Positions 25,047 through 34,087 of a stretch of DNA of 64,000 nt are shown here, in pieces. Every line of letters starts with the position of its first letter. The first letter of the stretch is position 1. Below the pieces are notes generated by a model, which was not told where the DNA came from, did no database searches, and saw only the letters and a list, made by a program, of their open reading frames with translations. Both the position numbers and the translations under genes were made by a program. The DNA comes from CAYTZH01 sp964442285 (GTDB taxonomy: Bacteria; Myxococcota_A; UBA9160; JAFDET01): the NCBI GenBank assembly GCA_964442285.1, contig CAYTZH010000017.1, positions 25,802 to 89,801 of the forward strand, given 5' to 3'.

Positions 25047-25483
25047 GAGGGCCGCGCTCCGCCGCGGGCCGCCGCGTCGAGCACGCCGTTCACGAACGCC
25101 GGCGAGCGTTCGCCGCCGAAGCGCCGCGCCAGATCCACGGCCTCGTCGATCACCACCGGCACCGGCACGTCGCTGTGGACCAGCTCGTAGAGCGCGAGAC
25201 GCAGGAGGTTGCGGTCGACGGCAGCCATCCGCTCGGGGCGCCAGTGCTCCGCGTGGCGCACCAGCAATGCGTCCAGCGCCTCCCGGTGGGCGCAGACGCC
25301 GAGCACCAGCTCCTTGGCGAAGCTGCGGGCGCCTTCGGGCAGCTCGAAGTGCGCGGCCGTGCGCTCGAACGCCTCCTGGGGCGCCAGCGGCTCGCCGTCG
25401 CCCCGGGCGAGATCGATGGCGTAGAGCACCTGCAGCGCGGCGGCGCGACTGCGCCGGCGGGGAGAGGAGCGCGTGGCGCTCAC
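25043..25483 (-). CDS. nusB: Transcription antitermination factor NusB
   Basis: NusB with S10 binds boxA RNA in rRNA antitermination. The 146-residue protein has the N-terminal RRRSRAAALQVLYAIDL and the C-terminal LRLALYELVHSDVPVPVVIDEAVDLARRFG, both highly typical. GTG at 25483 overlaps the ribH stop (GTGA). ribH-nusB adjacency is widespread. Confidence 0.95.
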   Translation of the reverse strand: MSATRSSPRRRSRAAALQVLYAIDLARGDGEPLAPQEAFERTAAHFELPEGARSFAKELVLGVCAHREALDALLVRHAEHWRPERMAAVDRNLLRLALYELVHSDVPVPVVIDEAVDLARRFGGERSPAFVNGVLDAAARGGARPS

Positions 25484-25971
25484 GACAGCCGCTCCGGCTG
25501 CGGCAGCGAGGCCAGGGCGGGCGCCAGCCGCGCCATCTCCACGGCGGCCCGCGCCGCCTCGCGACCCTTGTTGTCCGGGCCGTCCCCGGATCGATCGAGG
25601 GCCTGACGCGCGTCGTCGGTGGTGAGGACGCCGAAGGCCACCGGGATCCCGGTGTCGCGGATCGTGTCGCGCACGCCGTCGGTCACGGCGCGGCAGACGT
25701 ACTCGAAGTGGGGCGTGCCGCCGCGGATCACCACGCCCAGGGTCACGATGGCGGCGTAGCGTCCGCTCCGGGCCAGGGTGTGGGCCGCCTGGGGGATCTC
25801 GAAGGCGCCGGGCACCCAGGCGACGTGGACGTCCTCGTCGCGCACGCCCCGCGCGGCGAGCTCGTCGACGCAGCCCTCGAGGAGGCGGGCGCAGATCAGG
25901 TGGTTGAAGCGCGAGACCACCACGCCGAACTGGAGTCCCGCGGCGTCCCCCCGCGCCGGATAGACCTTCAC
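25480..25971 (-). CDS. ribH: 6,7-dimethyl-8-ribityllumazine synthase
   Basis: RibH condenses the ribityl pyrimidine with dihydroxybutanone phosphate in riboflavin synthesis. About 163 residues; the family pattern is FGVVVSRFNHLICARLLEG, WVPGAFEIPQAA, GVVIRGGTPHFEYVC and PVAFGVLTTDD. Two consecutive GTG codons (25974, 25971) could start it; GGAGG lies just upstream of both. It overlaps the end of ribD. Confidence 0.95.
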   Translation of the reverse strand: MKVYPARGDAAGLQFGVVVSRFNHLICARLLEGCVDELAARGVRDEDVHVAWVPGAFEIPQAAHTLARSGRYAAIVTLGVVIRGGTPHFEYVCRAVTDGVRDTIRDTGIPVAFGVLTTDDARQALDRSGDGPDNKGREAARAAVEMARLAPALASLPQPERLS

Positions 25972-27086
25972 CACGCCTCCCCGCGGCGCCGGATGCGACC
26001 GTGCACCCAGACGTCGTCTCCGCTGCGCCGCACGCGCACGTCCTCCAGGGCGGGCGCCGCGCCCAGGCGCGCGAGCGCCAGCTCGCCCACGGCGGCGACG
26101 CCGTCGCCGCCGACGAGCCGGGGCGCCACGAACCAGTGCACCTCGTCCACCAGGTCCTCCCGGAGCAGCGCCGCCGCCAGCGAGCCGCCTCCCTCGACCA
26201 GCAGGCGCGTGAGCCCGGCCTCGGCGAGCTGCGACAGGGCCGCCGGGAGGTCGACGCCGCCCGGCGAGGCGCCCACGGCCAAGACTCGCACACCCCGCTG
26301 CTCCAGCGCCCGCCGCCGCGCGGCCGGCGCCGCCCGGTGGCACACGGTCCAGCTCTCCCCGGGCGCGCGGTGCAGCCGCGCCCCGGGGCCCACCCGCAGG
26401 CGCGAGTCGAACACGACCCGCACCGGGCGTGCCACCACGCGGCGCCCCCGACGGGCGGTCAGGGCCGGATCGTCGGCCAGGGCGGTCTCCGCGCCCACGG
26501 CCACGGCGTCGATCCGGGCCCGCAGGGCGTGGACGTGCTCCCGCGAGCGCGGTCCGCTGATCCAGCGGGAGTCCCCGCTGGCGGCGGCGATGCGGCCGTC
26601 GAGGCTGGCGGCGAGCTTGAGCGTGACGTGGGGTCGGCCCCGGGTGAGGACACACAGGTACCCCCGGTTCTGCTGGCGGCACGCGGCCTCGAGCACGCCC
26701 AGCACCACCCGGATCCCGGCAGCCCGCAGGCGGCGCAGGCCGCGACCGCGGGCGTGGGGCGCCGGGTCCCGATGCCCGGCGTAGACCCGGGCCAGGCCGG
26801 CGTCGATCAGCGCCTGGGTGCAGGGGCCGGTGCGACCCTGGTGATCGCAGGGCTCGAGGGTGACGGCCAGGCTCGCCCCGCGGACGGCGCGGGCGCCGTG
26901 GCGCCGGGTCGCCGCCCGCAGCGCCACCACCTCGGCGTGGGGCCCGCCGGGGGGCCGGGTGCAGCCCCGACCGAGCACCCGGTCGCCCCGGAATACCACC
27001 GCCCCGACGCCGGGATTCGGATGGGTACGCCCCTCGGCCCGCCGGGCCTGGGCGAGCGCCAGGCGCATCGCCGCCTCGGGGCTCAC
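25968..27086 (-). CDS. ribD: Bifunctional pyrimidine deaminase/reductase RibD
   Basis: RibD catalyses deamination then reduction in riboflavin synthesis. The 372-residue protein has an N-terminal zinc deaminase (GGPHAEVVAL; TLEPCDHQGRTGPC) and a C-terminal reductase (PHVTLKLAASLDGRIA, RLLVEGGGSLAAALL). GTG at 27086 overlaps the nrdR stop; a later ATG at 27068 is possible. In many genomes ribE and ribBA lie between ribD and ribH; here RibD is followed directly by RibH. Confidence 0.95.
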   Translation of the reverse strand: MSPEAAMRLALAQARRAEGRTHPNPGVGAVVFRGDRVLGRGCTRPPGGPHAEVVALRAATRRHGARAVRGASLAVTLEPCDHQGRTGPCTQALIDAGLARVYAGHRDPAPHARGRGLRRLRAAGIRVVLGVLEAACRQQNRGYLCVLTRGRPHVTLKLAASLDGRIAAASGDSRWISGPRSREHVHALRARIDAVAVGAETALADDPALTARRGRRVVARPVRVVFDSRLRVGPGARLHRAPGESWTVCHRAAPAARRRALEQRGVRVLAVGASPGGVDLPAALSQLAEAGLTRLLVEGGGSLAAALLREDLVDEVHWFVAPRLVGGDGVAAVGELALARLGAAPALEDVRVRRSGDDVWVHGRIRRRGEAW

Positions 27087-27544
27087 GAGCGGCCGGTGCG
27101 GGCGAGGCTCGCGAAGAAGCGCGCGTAGTCCTGGGGACCCTGGAAGTCGCGAAAGACCGAGGCAAAGCGCGCCGCCGCCACGGGATCGAGCGCGACCAGC
27201 TCGCCGAGGGCCCACTCGCCGAGGACGGCGGTGGGGAGCTCCTTCTCGCCCTGCTCGAGCATCCGCTTCTCCAGCCGGTCCACCACGCGCTCCAGCCCTT
27301 CCTGCTTGACGGGACGCTTCTGGCAGGCCTTCTGCAGGCTCGCCATGAGCTTGGACGGGTCGTAGTCCTCCCGCCGCTCGTCCTTCTTCACCAGCTTGGG
27401 GAAGGCCTCGTCCAGCCGCTCCCGGGTCGTGAAGCGACGGCCGCACTCGAGGCACTCGCGGCGGCGGCGGATCTCCGAGCCGTCCCGCACCAGGCGGGAG
27501 TCGATGACGCGGTTGTCGGGCTCACCGCAGGACGGACAACGCAT
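27083..27544 (-). CDS. nrdR: Transcriptional repressor NrdR
   Basis: NrdR represses ribonucleotide reductase genes in response to ATP/dATP. The 153-residue protein starts MRCPSCGEPDNRVIDSR with a four-cysteine zinc ribbon (CPSC, CLEC) and continues into an ATP-cone (KLVKKDERREDYDPSKL). ATG at 27544 directly abuts the rpiB-glyA stop. The glyA-nrdR-ribD order is common in bacteria. Confidence 0.96.
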   Translation of the reverse strand: MRCPSCGEPDNRVIDSRLVRDGSEIRRRRECLECGRRFTTRERLDEAFPKLVKKDERREDYDPSKLMASLQKACQKRPVKQEGLERVVDRLEKRMLEQGEKELPTAVLGEWALGELVALDPVAAARFASVFRDFQGPQDYARFFASLARTGRS

Positions 27545-29257
27545 TCACGCGTCGCCGTCCTGCCAGCGCGACGGATACAGCGGGAAGCGGCGGCAGAGCC
27601 GCTCCACGTCGGCCCGGATGGCGTCCAGGGCCTCCACGTCGCCGGGCCGCTCCAGGACCCGGGCGATCAGCTCGGCGGTCTCGGCCATCTCCGGCTCGGC
27701 CATGCCCCGGGTGGTGACCGCCGGCGTCCCGATGCGCACGCCCGAGGTGACCATGGGCTTGCGCGTGTCGAAGGGCACCATGTTCTTGTTGGTGCTGATG
27801 CCGGCGCGCTCCAGGGCCGCCTCGGCTGCCTTGCCCGTCACGTCCCGGTCCAGCAGCGAGATCATGATCAGGTGGGTGTCGGTTCCGCCCGAGACGATCC
27901 GGAGGTCGCGCGCGAGCAGGCCCTCGCAGAGGGCACGGGCGTTGGCCACGATCTGCTGACAGTAGGTCCGGAAGCCCGGCTGGGCCGCCTCCCGGAAGGC
28001 CACCGCCTTCGCCGCGACGACGTGCATGAGCGGCCCGCCCTGCCCGCCCGGAAACACGGCGCTGTCGACCTTCCTGGCCCAGGCGGCGTCGCAGAGGATC
28101 ATCCCGCCGCGCGGACCGCGCAGGGTCTTGTGGGTGGTGGTGGTGACGATGTGGGCCTTCCCGACCGGGCTCGGGTGGACCCCCGCCGCCACGAGTCCGG
28201 CGATGTGGGCGATGTCGGCCATGAGCACCGCGCCGACCTCGTCGGCGATCTCCCGGAAGGCCGCGAAGTCCAGCGTTCGCGAGTAGGCCGTGGTGCCGCA
28301 CTGGATCAGCTTGGGACGCCGTTCCCGGGCCAGGCGCCGCACCTCGTCGTAGTCGATCTGCTCGGTGTCGCGACGGACGCCGTAGGGGACGATGTCGTAG
28401 AGCTTGCCGGAGAAGTTGACCGGGCTGCCGTGGGTGAGATGGCCGCCGTGGTCCAGGTTCATCGCCAGCACCGTATCGCCCACGTCGAGGACGGCGCGGT
28501 AGACGGCCTCGTTGGCCTGGGAGCCCGCGTGGGGCTGGACGTTGGCGTGCTCGGCGCCGAACAGCGCCTTGGCCCGCTCCCGAGCGAGCTCCTCGGCCTC
28601 GTCCACCACCTCGCAGCCGCCGTAGTAGCGCCGGCCGGGGTAGCCCTCGGCGTACTTGTTGGTCAGCACCGAGCCCGCGGCCTCGAGCACGGCCTCCGAG
28701 ACGAAGTTCTCCGAGGCGATCAGCTCCAGGTTGAGGGCCTGGCGGCGGGCCTCGCGGCGCACCACCGAGGCGATCTCCGGGTCGGCCTCGGCGAGCGCAC
28801 TGCGAGCCCCGTCCACGCGGGTCCGGCTGTCGATCTTGGCGACCCGGCGCTCGTGGCGGCCGCCCTCGAACTCGGTGGCCAGGAAACGCTCGACGATCGC
28901 CCAGGCGGCGGGCTCCTCGAGGCGATCGGCCGAGAGGGCGAGCACGTTCGCGTCGTTGTGGCGCCGCGCCATCTCGGCGCCCTCGACGTCGTGAGTCAAG
29001 GCCGCGCGCACGCCCGCGAAGCGGTTGGCCGTGTACATGACCCCGAGGCCGCTGCCGCAGATCACGATGCCCCGGGGCACCTCGCCCGCGGCGACGGCCC
29101 GGGCCGCGGGCGCGGCGAAGTCCGGGTAGTCGACCGCGGCGTCGCTTTCGCTGCCGAAGTCGTGCACGGCGTAGCCCGCGGCCTCGAGCCGCCGGCGCAG
29201 TCCCGTCTTGAGGGCGAAGCCCCGGTGGTCGCTGGCCATCGCGATCGCATCTGCCAT
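27545..29257 (-). CDS. rpiB-glyA: Fused ribose-5-phosphate isomerase B / serine hydroxymethyltransferase
   Basis: One uninterrupted 570-residue frame encodes two full enzymes. Residues 1 to about 145 are RpiB: ASDHRGFALK, catalytic-type Cys68 in ICGSGLG, RHNDANVLALSADR. Residues about 152-570 are GlyA: LELIASENFVSEAVLEA, NKYAEGYPGRRYYGGC, PLP-binding Lys377 in TTTTHKTLRGPRGG. The linker is about ten residues and no stop occurs. ATG at 29257 has GGAGGAG upstream. An in-frame GTG (28816, residue 148) without a clear ribosome site might allow separate GlyA. The two are often adjacent genes; here they are joined. One caveat is a possible assembly error. Confidence 0.93.
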   Translation of the reverse strand: MADAIAMASDHRGFALKTGLRRRLEAAGYAVHDFGSESDAAVDYPDFAAPAARAVAAGEVPRGIVICGSGLGVMYTANRFAGVRAALTHDVEGAEMARRHNDANVLALSADRLEEPAAWAIVERFLATEFEGGRHERRVAKIDSRTRVDGARSALAEADPEIASVVRREARRQALNLELIASENFVSEAVLEAAGSVLTNKYAEGYPGRRYYGGCEVVDEAEELARERAKALFGAEHANVQPHAGSQANEAVYRAVLDVGDTVLAMNLDHGGHLTHGSPVNFSGKLYDIVPYGVRRDTEQIDYDEVRRLARERRPKLIQCGTTAYSRTLDFAAFREIADEVGAVLMADIAHIAGLVAAGVHPSPVGKAHIVTTTTHKTLRGPRGGMILCDAAWARKVDSAVFPGGQGGPLMHVVAAKAVAFREAAQPGFRTYCQQIVANARALCEGLLARDLRIVSGGTDTHLIMISLLDRDVTGKAAEAALERAGISTNKNMVPFDTRKPMVTSGVRIGTPAVTTRGMAEPEMAETAELIARVLERPGDVEALDAIRADVERLCRRFPLYPSRWQDGDA

Positions 29258-29333
29258 GTCGGTCTCCTCCGGGCTCGCCGGCCCTCTCCGGGCCAACCGC
29301 CCCTGTCGGGCTCGCCGGCCCTTCCGGGCTGGG

Positions 29334-30587
29334 CTAGCCGTTTGCCGCGTCGGGGTGCTGCAGCACGACGGCCGAGTTGGTGCCGCCGAAGCCGAACGAG
29401 TTCGAGAGCGCGGCGCCCACCGTGGCCTGCCGGGCCTTGTTCGCGACGTGGTCCAGCGCGCAGTCGGGATCGGGCCGCTCGAGGTTGATGGTGGGCGGGA
29501 TCGACCCGCTCTCGAGCACTTTGACGCAGAGGATAGCTTCCACGCCCCCGGCCGCGCCCAGCAGGTGGCCGGTCATGGACTTCGTGGCCGAGACGGCCAC
29601 CCGCTCGAGGTGGCTGCCGAAGACCTCCCGCAGGGCCCGGACCTCCACCGGGTCGCCGGCCGGCGTACCCGTGGCATGGGCGTTCACGTAGTCGAGGGCC
29701 TCGAGCGCGAGCCCCGCGTCCGCCAGGGCCTGTCGGATGCAGCGGGCCGCGCCGCGGCCGTCGGGGTCGGGCGAGGTGATCTGGTAGGCGTCGGCGCTGG
29801 CGCCGTAGCCCGTGAGCAGGGCCAGGATCGGGGCGCCCCGGGCCCGGGCGTGCTCCAGGTCCTCCAGCACGAGCACGCCGGCCCCTTCGGCGATGACGAA
29901 GCCGTCGCGGTCGAGGTCGAAGGGACGGCTGGCGGCCGGGGGGTCGTCGTTGCGGGTGGAGAGCGCCTTCATGTTGGCGAAGCCCGCCACGCCGATCGGC
30001 ACCAGCGGCGCCTCCGACCCGCCCGCCACCATGGCCACGGCGTCGCCGCGCTGGATGGTCCGCAGCGCCTCGCCCAGGGCGTGGGTCCCGGTGGCGCAGG
30101 CGCTCGTGTGGCACAGATTGGGCCCGCGCAGACCCTCGCGCATCGACACGTAGCCGGAGGCCATGTTGCCGATGCACATGGGGATCACGAAGGGCGAGAC
30201 CCGCCGCGCGCCCCGCTCGAGCCGGGTGCGCTCGCCGTCGCAGATGGTGGACAGACCCCCGATGCCGCTGCCGATCGCCACGCCCACGCGGTCGGCGTCG
30301 ACCTCGCCCGGGCCGAGCCCCGCGTGGGCAAGCGCCTCGCGGGCCGCCGCGACCGCGTAGGCCACGAAGGGGTCGAGACGCCGGGCCTCCTTGGGCGAGA
30401 GGTCGCCCAGGTCCGGCTCCCCGGCGATCTCGCCGCCGAAGCGGACGCTCAGGTCGTCCGGGTCGAAGCGGGTGAACGGCCGGATTCCCGAGCGTCCCGC
30501 GAGGGCTCCCGCCCAGGTGGACGCGACGTCGCTCCCGAGCGGCGTGACGCAGCCGAGACCCGTCACCGCCACGCGACGCGCACCCAT
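29334..30587 (-). CDS. fabF: Beta-ketoacyl-ACP synthase II
   Basis: FabF elongates acyl-ACP by decarboxylative condensation with malonyl-ACP. The 417-residue protein has the catalytic triad Cys164 (TSACATGTHA), His304 (NAHATGTPAGD) and His341 (KSMTGHLLGAAG). ATG at 30587 starts one base after the acpP stop. A 76-base spacer with repeated GGGCTCGCCGGCCCT separates it from rpiB-glyA. Confidence 0.96.
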   Translation of the reverse strand: MGARRVAVTGLGCVTPLGSDVASTWAGALAGRSGIRPFTRFDPDDLSVRFGGEIAGEPDLGDLSPKEARRLDPFVAYAVAAAREALAHAGLGPGEVDADRVGVAIGSGIGGLSTICDGERTRLERGARRVSPFVIPMCIGNMASGYVSMREGLRGPNLCHTSACATGTHALGEALRTIQRGDAVAMVAGGSEAPLVPIGVAGFANMKALSTRNDDPPAASRPFDLDRDGFVIAEGAGVLVLEDLEHARARGAPILALLTGYGASADAYQITSPDPDGRGAARCIRQALADAGLALEALDYVNAHATGTPAGDPVEVRALREVFGSHLERVAVSATKSMTGHLLGAAGGVEAILCVKVLESGSIPPTINLERPDPDCALDHVANKARQATVGAALSNSFGFGGTNSAVVLQHPDAANG

Positions 30588-30588
30588 C

Positions 30589-30825
30589 TCAGGAACCGAG
30601 CTTGTCCTTCAGATAGGAGAGGGCGTCGCCGATCGTCTGGATCTTCTCGGCGTCCTCGTCGGGGATCTCGACGTCGAACTCCTCCTCCATCGCCATCACG
30701 AGCTCGACGATGTCGAGGGAGTCGGCGCCGAGGTCGTCGATGAACGAGGCCTCGGGGATCACCTCCTCCTTGGTCACCCCGAGCTGGTCGACGATGATGT
30801 CCGTGACGCGCTGTTCAAGAGCCAT
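30589..30825 (-). CDS. acpP: Acyl carrier protein
   Basis: A 78-residue acidic acyl carrier protein with phosphopantetheine Ser36 in DDLGADSLDIVELVM. ATG at 30825 overlaps the fabD 3' end by 11 bases. It is followed by fabF. A longer in-frame extension (to 30900) is ignored because the conserved protein starts here. Confidence 0.97.
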   Translation of the reverse strand: MALEQRVTDIIVDQLGVTKEEVIPEASFIDDLGADSLDIVELVMAMEEEFDVEIPDEDAEKIQTIGDALSYLKDKLGS

Positions 30826-31780
30826 CCCGCTCCTCCGTGGCATCCCGGGCGACGAACGCCCGGGCCTCCTCCAGATCGTCCATCGTGCACAGGTTCGCAC
30901 GGGCCAGCGCGCGGTCGATCCGCCCGACGAGCCCGCTGAGGACCCGGCCCGGGCCGATCTCGAGCACCCGCCGCACGCCCAGCGCTCCCATGCGCTCGAC
31001 CATGGCGGTGAAGCAGACCGGCGCCGTCACCTGCTGGCGCAGCAGCTCCGGGATGCGCGAAGGGTCGCGATTGGGCTCGGCCTCGACGTTGGAGACGACC
31101 GGCGGGTCGGGCCTCCGGAAGCGCACGCCCGCGAGCTCGGGCGCCAGCTTCTCCGCGGCGGGCGCCATGCGCGGACAGTGGAACGGGGCGGACACGGGAA
31201 GCGGCACCACCCGGCGGGCTCCCGCCTCGCGCGCCAGGCGTCCGGCCGCGTCGACGGCGGCCGCGTCGCCGGCGACGACGGTCTGCTCGGGGGCGTTGTA
31301 GTTGGCAGGCGTGACCACGCCGCCGGTCTCGGCCCGGGCTCGCTCGCAGGCGCGCTCGACCACCGAGGGCTGCGTTCCCAGGACGGCCGCCATGGCGCCG
31401 CGGCCCTCGGGGACGGCCTCCTGCATGAAGCGACCGCGGGCGTGGACGAGCCGCACCGCCTCCTCGAAGCCCAGGGCGCCGCTGGCCACCAGCGCGGTGT
31501 ACTCGCCGAGGCTGTGGCCGGCGCTGTAGCCGGCGGCCACCGGGCCGTCGGCCTCGAGGGCCCGCAGCAGGGCCACGCTGACGGTCAGGATCGCGGGCTG
31601 CTGGATCTCGGTGCGGACCAGCTCCTCCGCCGGCCCCTCGAAGCAGAGCCGGGAGAGCGGCAGTCCGAGGGCCCGGTCGGCGGCCTCGAACACGGCCCGT
31701 GCCGCGGGGGAGCGCTCCGCGGCGTCGCGGCCCATGCCGACGGACTGGGATCCCTGACCGGGGAACAGCAGCGCGAGCAC
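30815..31780 (-). CDS. fabD: Malonyl-CoA:ACP transacylase
   Basis: FabD loads malonate onto ACP. The 321-residue protein has FPGQGSQ near the N terminus, nucleophile Ser90 in GHSLGEYTAL and His201 in SAPFHCPRM. GTG at 31780 is six bases after the rpmF stop. Downstream it goes straight to acpP without fabG; upstream it follows rpmF without plsX and fabH. Confidence 0.96.
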   Translation of the reverse strand: MLALLFPGQGSQSVGMGRDAAERSPAARAVFEAADRALGLPLSRLCFEGPAEELVRTEIQQPAILTVSVALLRALEADGPVAAGYSAGHSLGEYTALVASGALGFEEAVRLVHARGRFMQEAVPEGRGAMAAVLGTQPSVVERACERARAETGGVVTPANYNAPEQTVVAGDAAAVDAAGRLAREAGARRVVPLPVSAPFHCPRMAPAAEKLAPELAGVRFRRPDPPVVSNVEAEPNRDPSRIPELLRQQVTAPVCFTAMVERMGALGVRRVLEIGPGRVLSGLVGRIDRALARANLCTMDDLEEARAFVARDATEERDGS

Positions 31781-31785
31781 CGCCG

Positions 31786-31968
31786 CTAGTCCTCCTCGGT
31801 CTCCAGCACGGTGCGATCGCGGTACCAGCCGCAGCTCGCGCAGACGCGGTGCGGCGCCTTGGGCGCACCGCACTGGGAGCAGGTCGCGCGGGCCGGCGCC
31901 GCGAGCGCGTCGTGGGCGCGACGCTTGTCGCGCTTGCTCTTGGAGGTCCTTCGCTTCGGGACGGCCAT
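31786..31968 (-). CDS. rpmF: 50S ribosomal protein L32
   Basis: A 60-residue L32 starting MAVPKRRTSKSKRDKRRAHD, with two CxxC pairs (CSQC, CASC) typical of the zinc-binding form. ATG at 31968 follows the DUF177 gene by 16 bases, the standard yceD-rpmF pair. Confidence 0.97.
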   Translation of the reverse strand: MAVPKRRTSKSKRDKRRAHDALAAPARATCSQCGAPKAPHRVCASCGWYRDRTVLETEED

Positions 31969-31984
31969 CTCGAGATCTCCTGGA

Positions 31985-32557
31985 TCAGATGTCTCCGGAG
32001 TCCCCGCGCAGCACCCGCAGGGCCGCGAAGGGGGAGCTGCGCCGCTCCTCCTCGCAGCCGCAGGTCTCGCGGTTCCGGTCGACGCCACACCGGGGGCACA
32101 GGCCGCGACAGTCGTCGCCGCACAGGGGCTGAACCGGGAGCGCCAAGGTCACTACCTCCGACAGCAGCTGCGAGAGGTCGATCTCACTACCGCGATACCA
32201 GCCCGCATCGAGGTCGTCTCCGAGGCAGATCCCGTCCCGATCCAGGGTGCGGGCGGCCTCCGGGTCGGCGGGAGGCCCACCGGACGCCGGCTCGAGCACG
32301 ATGCGGAAGGATTCGCGAAGTGCGTGACGATAGCGCGCGAGACATCGACTGCATGCACAGGAGAAGGTCGCCTCCGCCTCGCCGTCGAGGAAGAGGTCGT
32401 CGCCCATGGTGTGGGCGCGCACCCGGAACTCGATCGGCGCCTCGAGCCGCTCCTCCTCGCCCCCGCGGGAGGGCGCCCGCTCCCGCCACCAGTCCGGGTC
32501 GATCCGGAAGTGGAAGGCCTCGGGGGTCCCGGAGAGCCGTGCGACGGAGATCTTCAT
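31985..32557 (-). CDS. DUF177 (YceD-like) protein, 23S rRNA accumulation
   Basis: A 190-residue DUF177 protein. The family signature is the cysteine cluster in FSCACSRCLARY and, near the end, PLCGDDCRGLCPRCGVDRN. Members are linked to 23S rRNA accumulation and usually precede rpmF. ATG at 32557 begins the operon that runs to 24408. The 112-base divergent spacer to gltX should hold promoters for both. Confidence 0.9.
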   Translation of the reverse strand: MKISVARLSGTPEAFHFRIDPDWWRERAPSRGGEEERLEAPIEFRVRAHTMGDDLFLDGEAEATFSCACSRCLARYRHALRESFRIVLEPASGGPPADPEAARTLDRDGICLGDDLDAGWYRGSEIDLSQLLSEVVTLALPVQPLCGDDCRGLCPRCGVDRNRETCGCEEERRSSPFAALRVLRGDSGDI

Positions 32558-32669
32558 CGGCAGGGCCTCCGAAGACCGCGGAAAACCGCGCGAAACCAGT
32601 GGCTTGAGACGCGGATAGCAGACCCCGGAAGGGCCCGCCAACCGCCTCGGCCGCGCTACGTTGCGGGCG

Positions 32670-34082
32670 ATGACCGCGGTCCGGACCCGCTTCGCGCCGA
32701 GCCCGACGGGGTTTCTCCACATCGGAGGCGCCCGCACCGCCCTGTTCAACTGGGCCTTCGCCCGGCGCCAGGGCGGCGTCCTCGTGCTCCGCGTCGAGGA
32801 CACCGACCGCGAGCGCTCCACCCGCGAGTCCGAGGAGGCCGTGCTGGACGGCCTCGGCTGGCTGGGCCTGGACTGGGACGAGGGCCCCCTGCGTCAGAGC
32901 GAGCGGGCGGAGCGACACGCGGAGGTCGTGGAGAAGCTCGTCGCCGAGGGCGGCGCCTACCGCTGCCGCTGCACCCGGGAGGAGCTCGAGGAGCGCCGCC
33001 AGGCCACGCTCGCGGCGGGTCGCAAGTGGACCTACGACGGGCGCTGCCGGGACGCGGGCCACGGCCCCGACGCCGGGCCCCACACGGTGCGGCTGCGGGT
33101 CGATGCCGGGAGCCTGCTGCGCTGGGACGACGCCGTGTTCGGGGCGAGCGGCCAGGACGCCCGCGAGATCGGCGACATGATCATCCGCCGCAGCGACGGC
33201 CACCCGCTCTACCACCTGGCCGTGGTCGTGGACGACCTCGACATGGGGATCACCCACGTGATCCGCGGGGCCGACCACCTGAACAACACCCCGTTCCAGC
33301 TCGCGGTCTACCGCGCCCTCGGAGCGGAGCCGCCACGCTTCGCCCACGTGCCCCTGATCGTGGGGGCGGGCGGGAAGAAGCTCTCGAAGCGCCTCGACGA
33401 AGTGTCGGTGCAGCAGTTCCGGGCCCGGGGCTACCTGCCGGAGGCCATGCGCAACTGGCTGATCCGGATCGGCTGGTCCCACGGCGATCAGGAGGTCTTC
33501 TCCCGGGCGGAGACCTGCGCGCTCTTCTCCCTGGAGGGCGTGCACCGCGCCAGCGCCCAGGCCGACACCGCGAAGCTCGACTGGCTGAACCAGCACTACA
33601 TCAAGAGTCTGTCGGTGGCGGACCTGGCGACCGCGGCGGCGCCATTCCTGCAGGAGGTGGCCGGTCGACCCGTGGCGACCACGCCCGCCCTGGAGAAGCT
33701 GCTCGACCTGCTGCGCGAGCGCAGCAAGACCCTGCGGGAGATGGCCGAACGGGCCGCCTTCGCCCTGCACGACGACGTCGCCTACGACGAGAAGGCGGCG
33801 CGCAAGCACCTCAGGAAGGAAATCGGCCCGGTGCTGCGCGACCTCCACGATCGCCTCGCCGCGCTCGAGCCCTGGACGGCCGGATCGCTGGAGCCCGTCT
33901 TCGAGTCCGTGCTCGCGGACCACGGGGACCTCAAGATGGGCAAGCTCGCCCAGCCGGTGCGGGTGGCCGTGACCGGGACCGCCGCCTCGCCGGGCATCTT
34001 CGAGACCCTCGAGGTGCTGGGTCGGGCCCGGACCCTGGGCCGCCTGACCGAGGCGCTGCACTGGATCCGCCACGAGGGCTGA
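32670..34082 (+). CDS. gltX: Glutamate--tRNA ligase
   Basis: Class I synthetase of 470 residues. FAPSPTGFLHIGGARTALF carries the HIGH-type motif (residues 17-20) and the KMSKS-type motif is KKLSKR. ATG at 32670 is chosen over an in-frame TTG at 32661. tRNA-Gln lies five bases downstream on the other strand. No glnS is seen, so the enzyme may be non-discriminating and feed an amidotransferase pathway; sequence alone cannot tell. Confidence 0.95.
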   Translation: MTAVRTRFAPSPTGFLHIGGARTALFNWAFARRQGGVLVLRVEDTDRERSTRESEEAVLDGLGWLGLDWDEGPLRQSERAERHAEVVEKLVAEGGAYRCRCTREELEERRQATLAAGRKWTYDGRCRDAGHGPDAGPHTVRLRVDAGSLLRWDDAVFGASGQDAREIGDMIIRRSDGHPLYHLAVVVDDLDMGITHVIRGADHLNNTPFQLAVYRALGAEPPRFAHVPLIVGAGGKKLSKRLDEVSVQQFRARGYLPEAMRNWLIRIGWSHGDQEVFSRAETCALFSLEGVHRASAQADTAKLDWLNQHYIKSLSVADLATAAAPFLQEVAGRPVATTPALEKLLDLLRERSKTLREMAERAAFALHDDVAYDEKAARKHLRKEIGPVLRDLHDRLAALEPWTAGSLEPVFESVLADHGDLKMGKLAQPVRVAVTGTAASPGIFETLEVLGRARTLGRLTEALHWIRHEG

Positions 34083-34087
34083 GGCGG

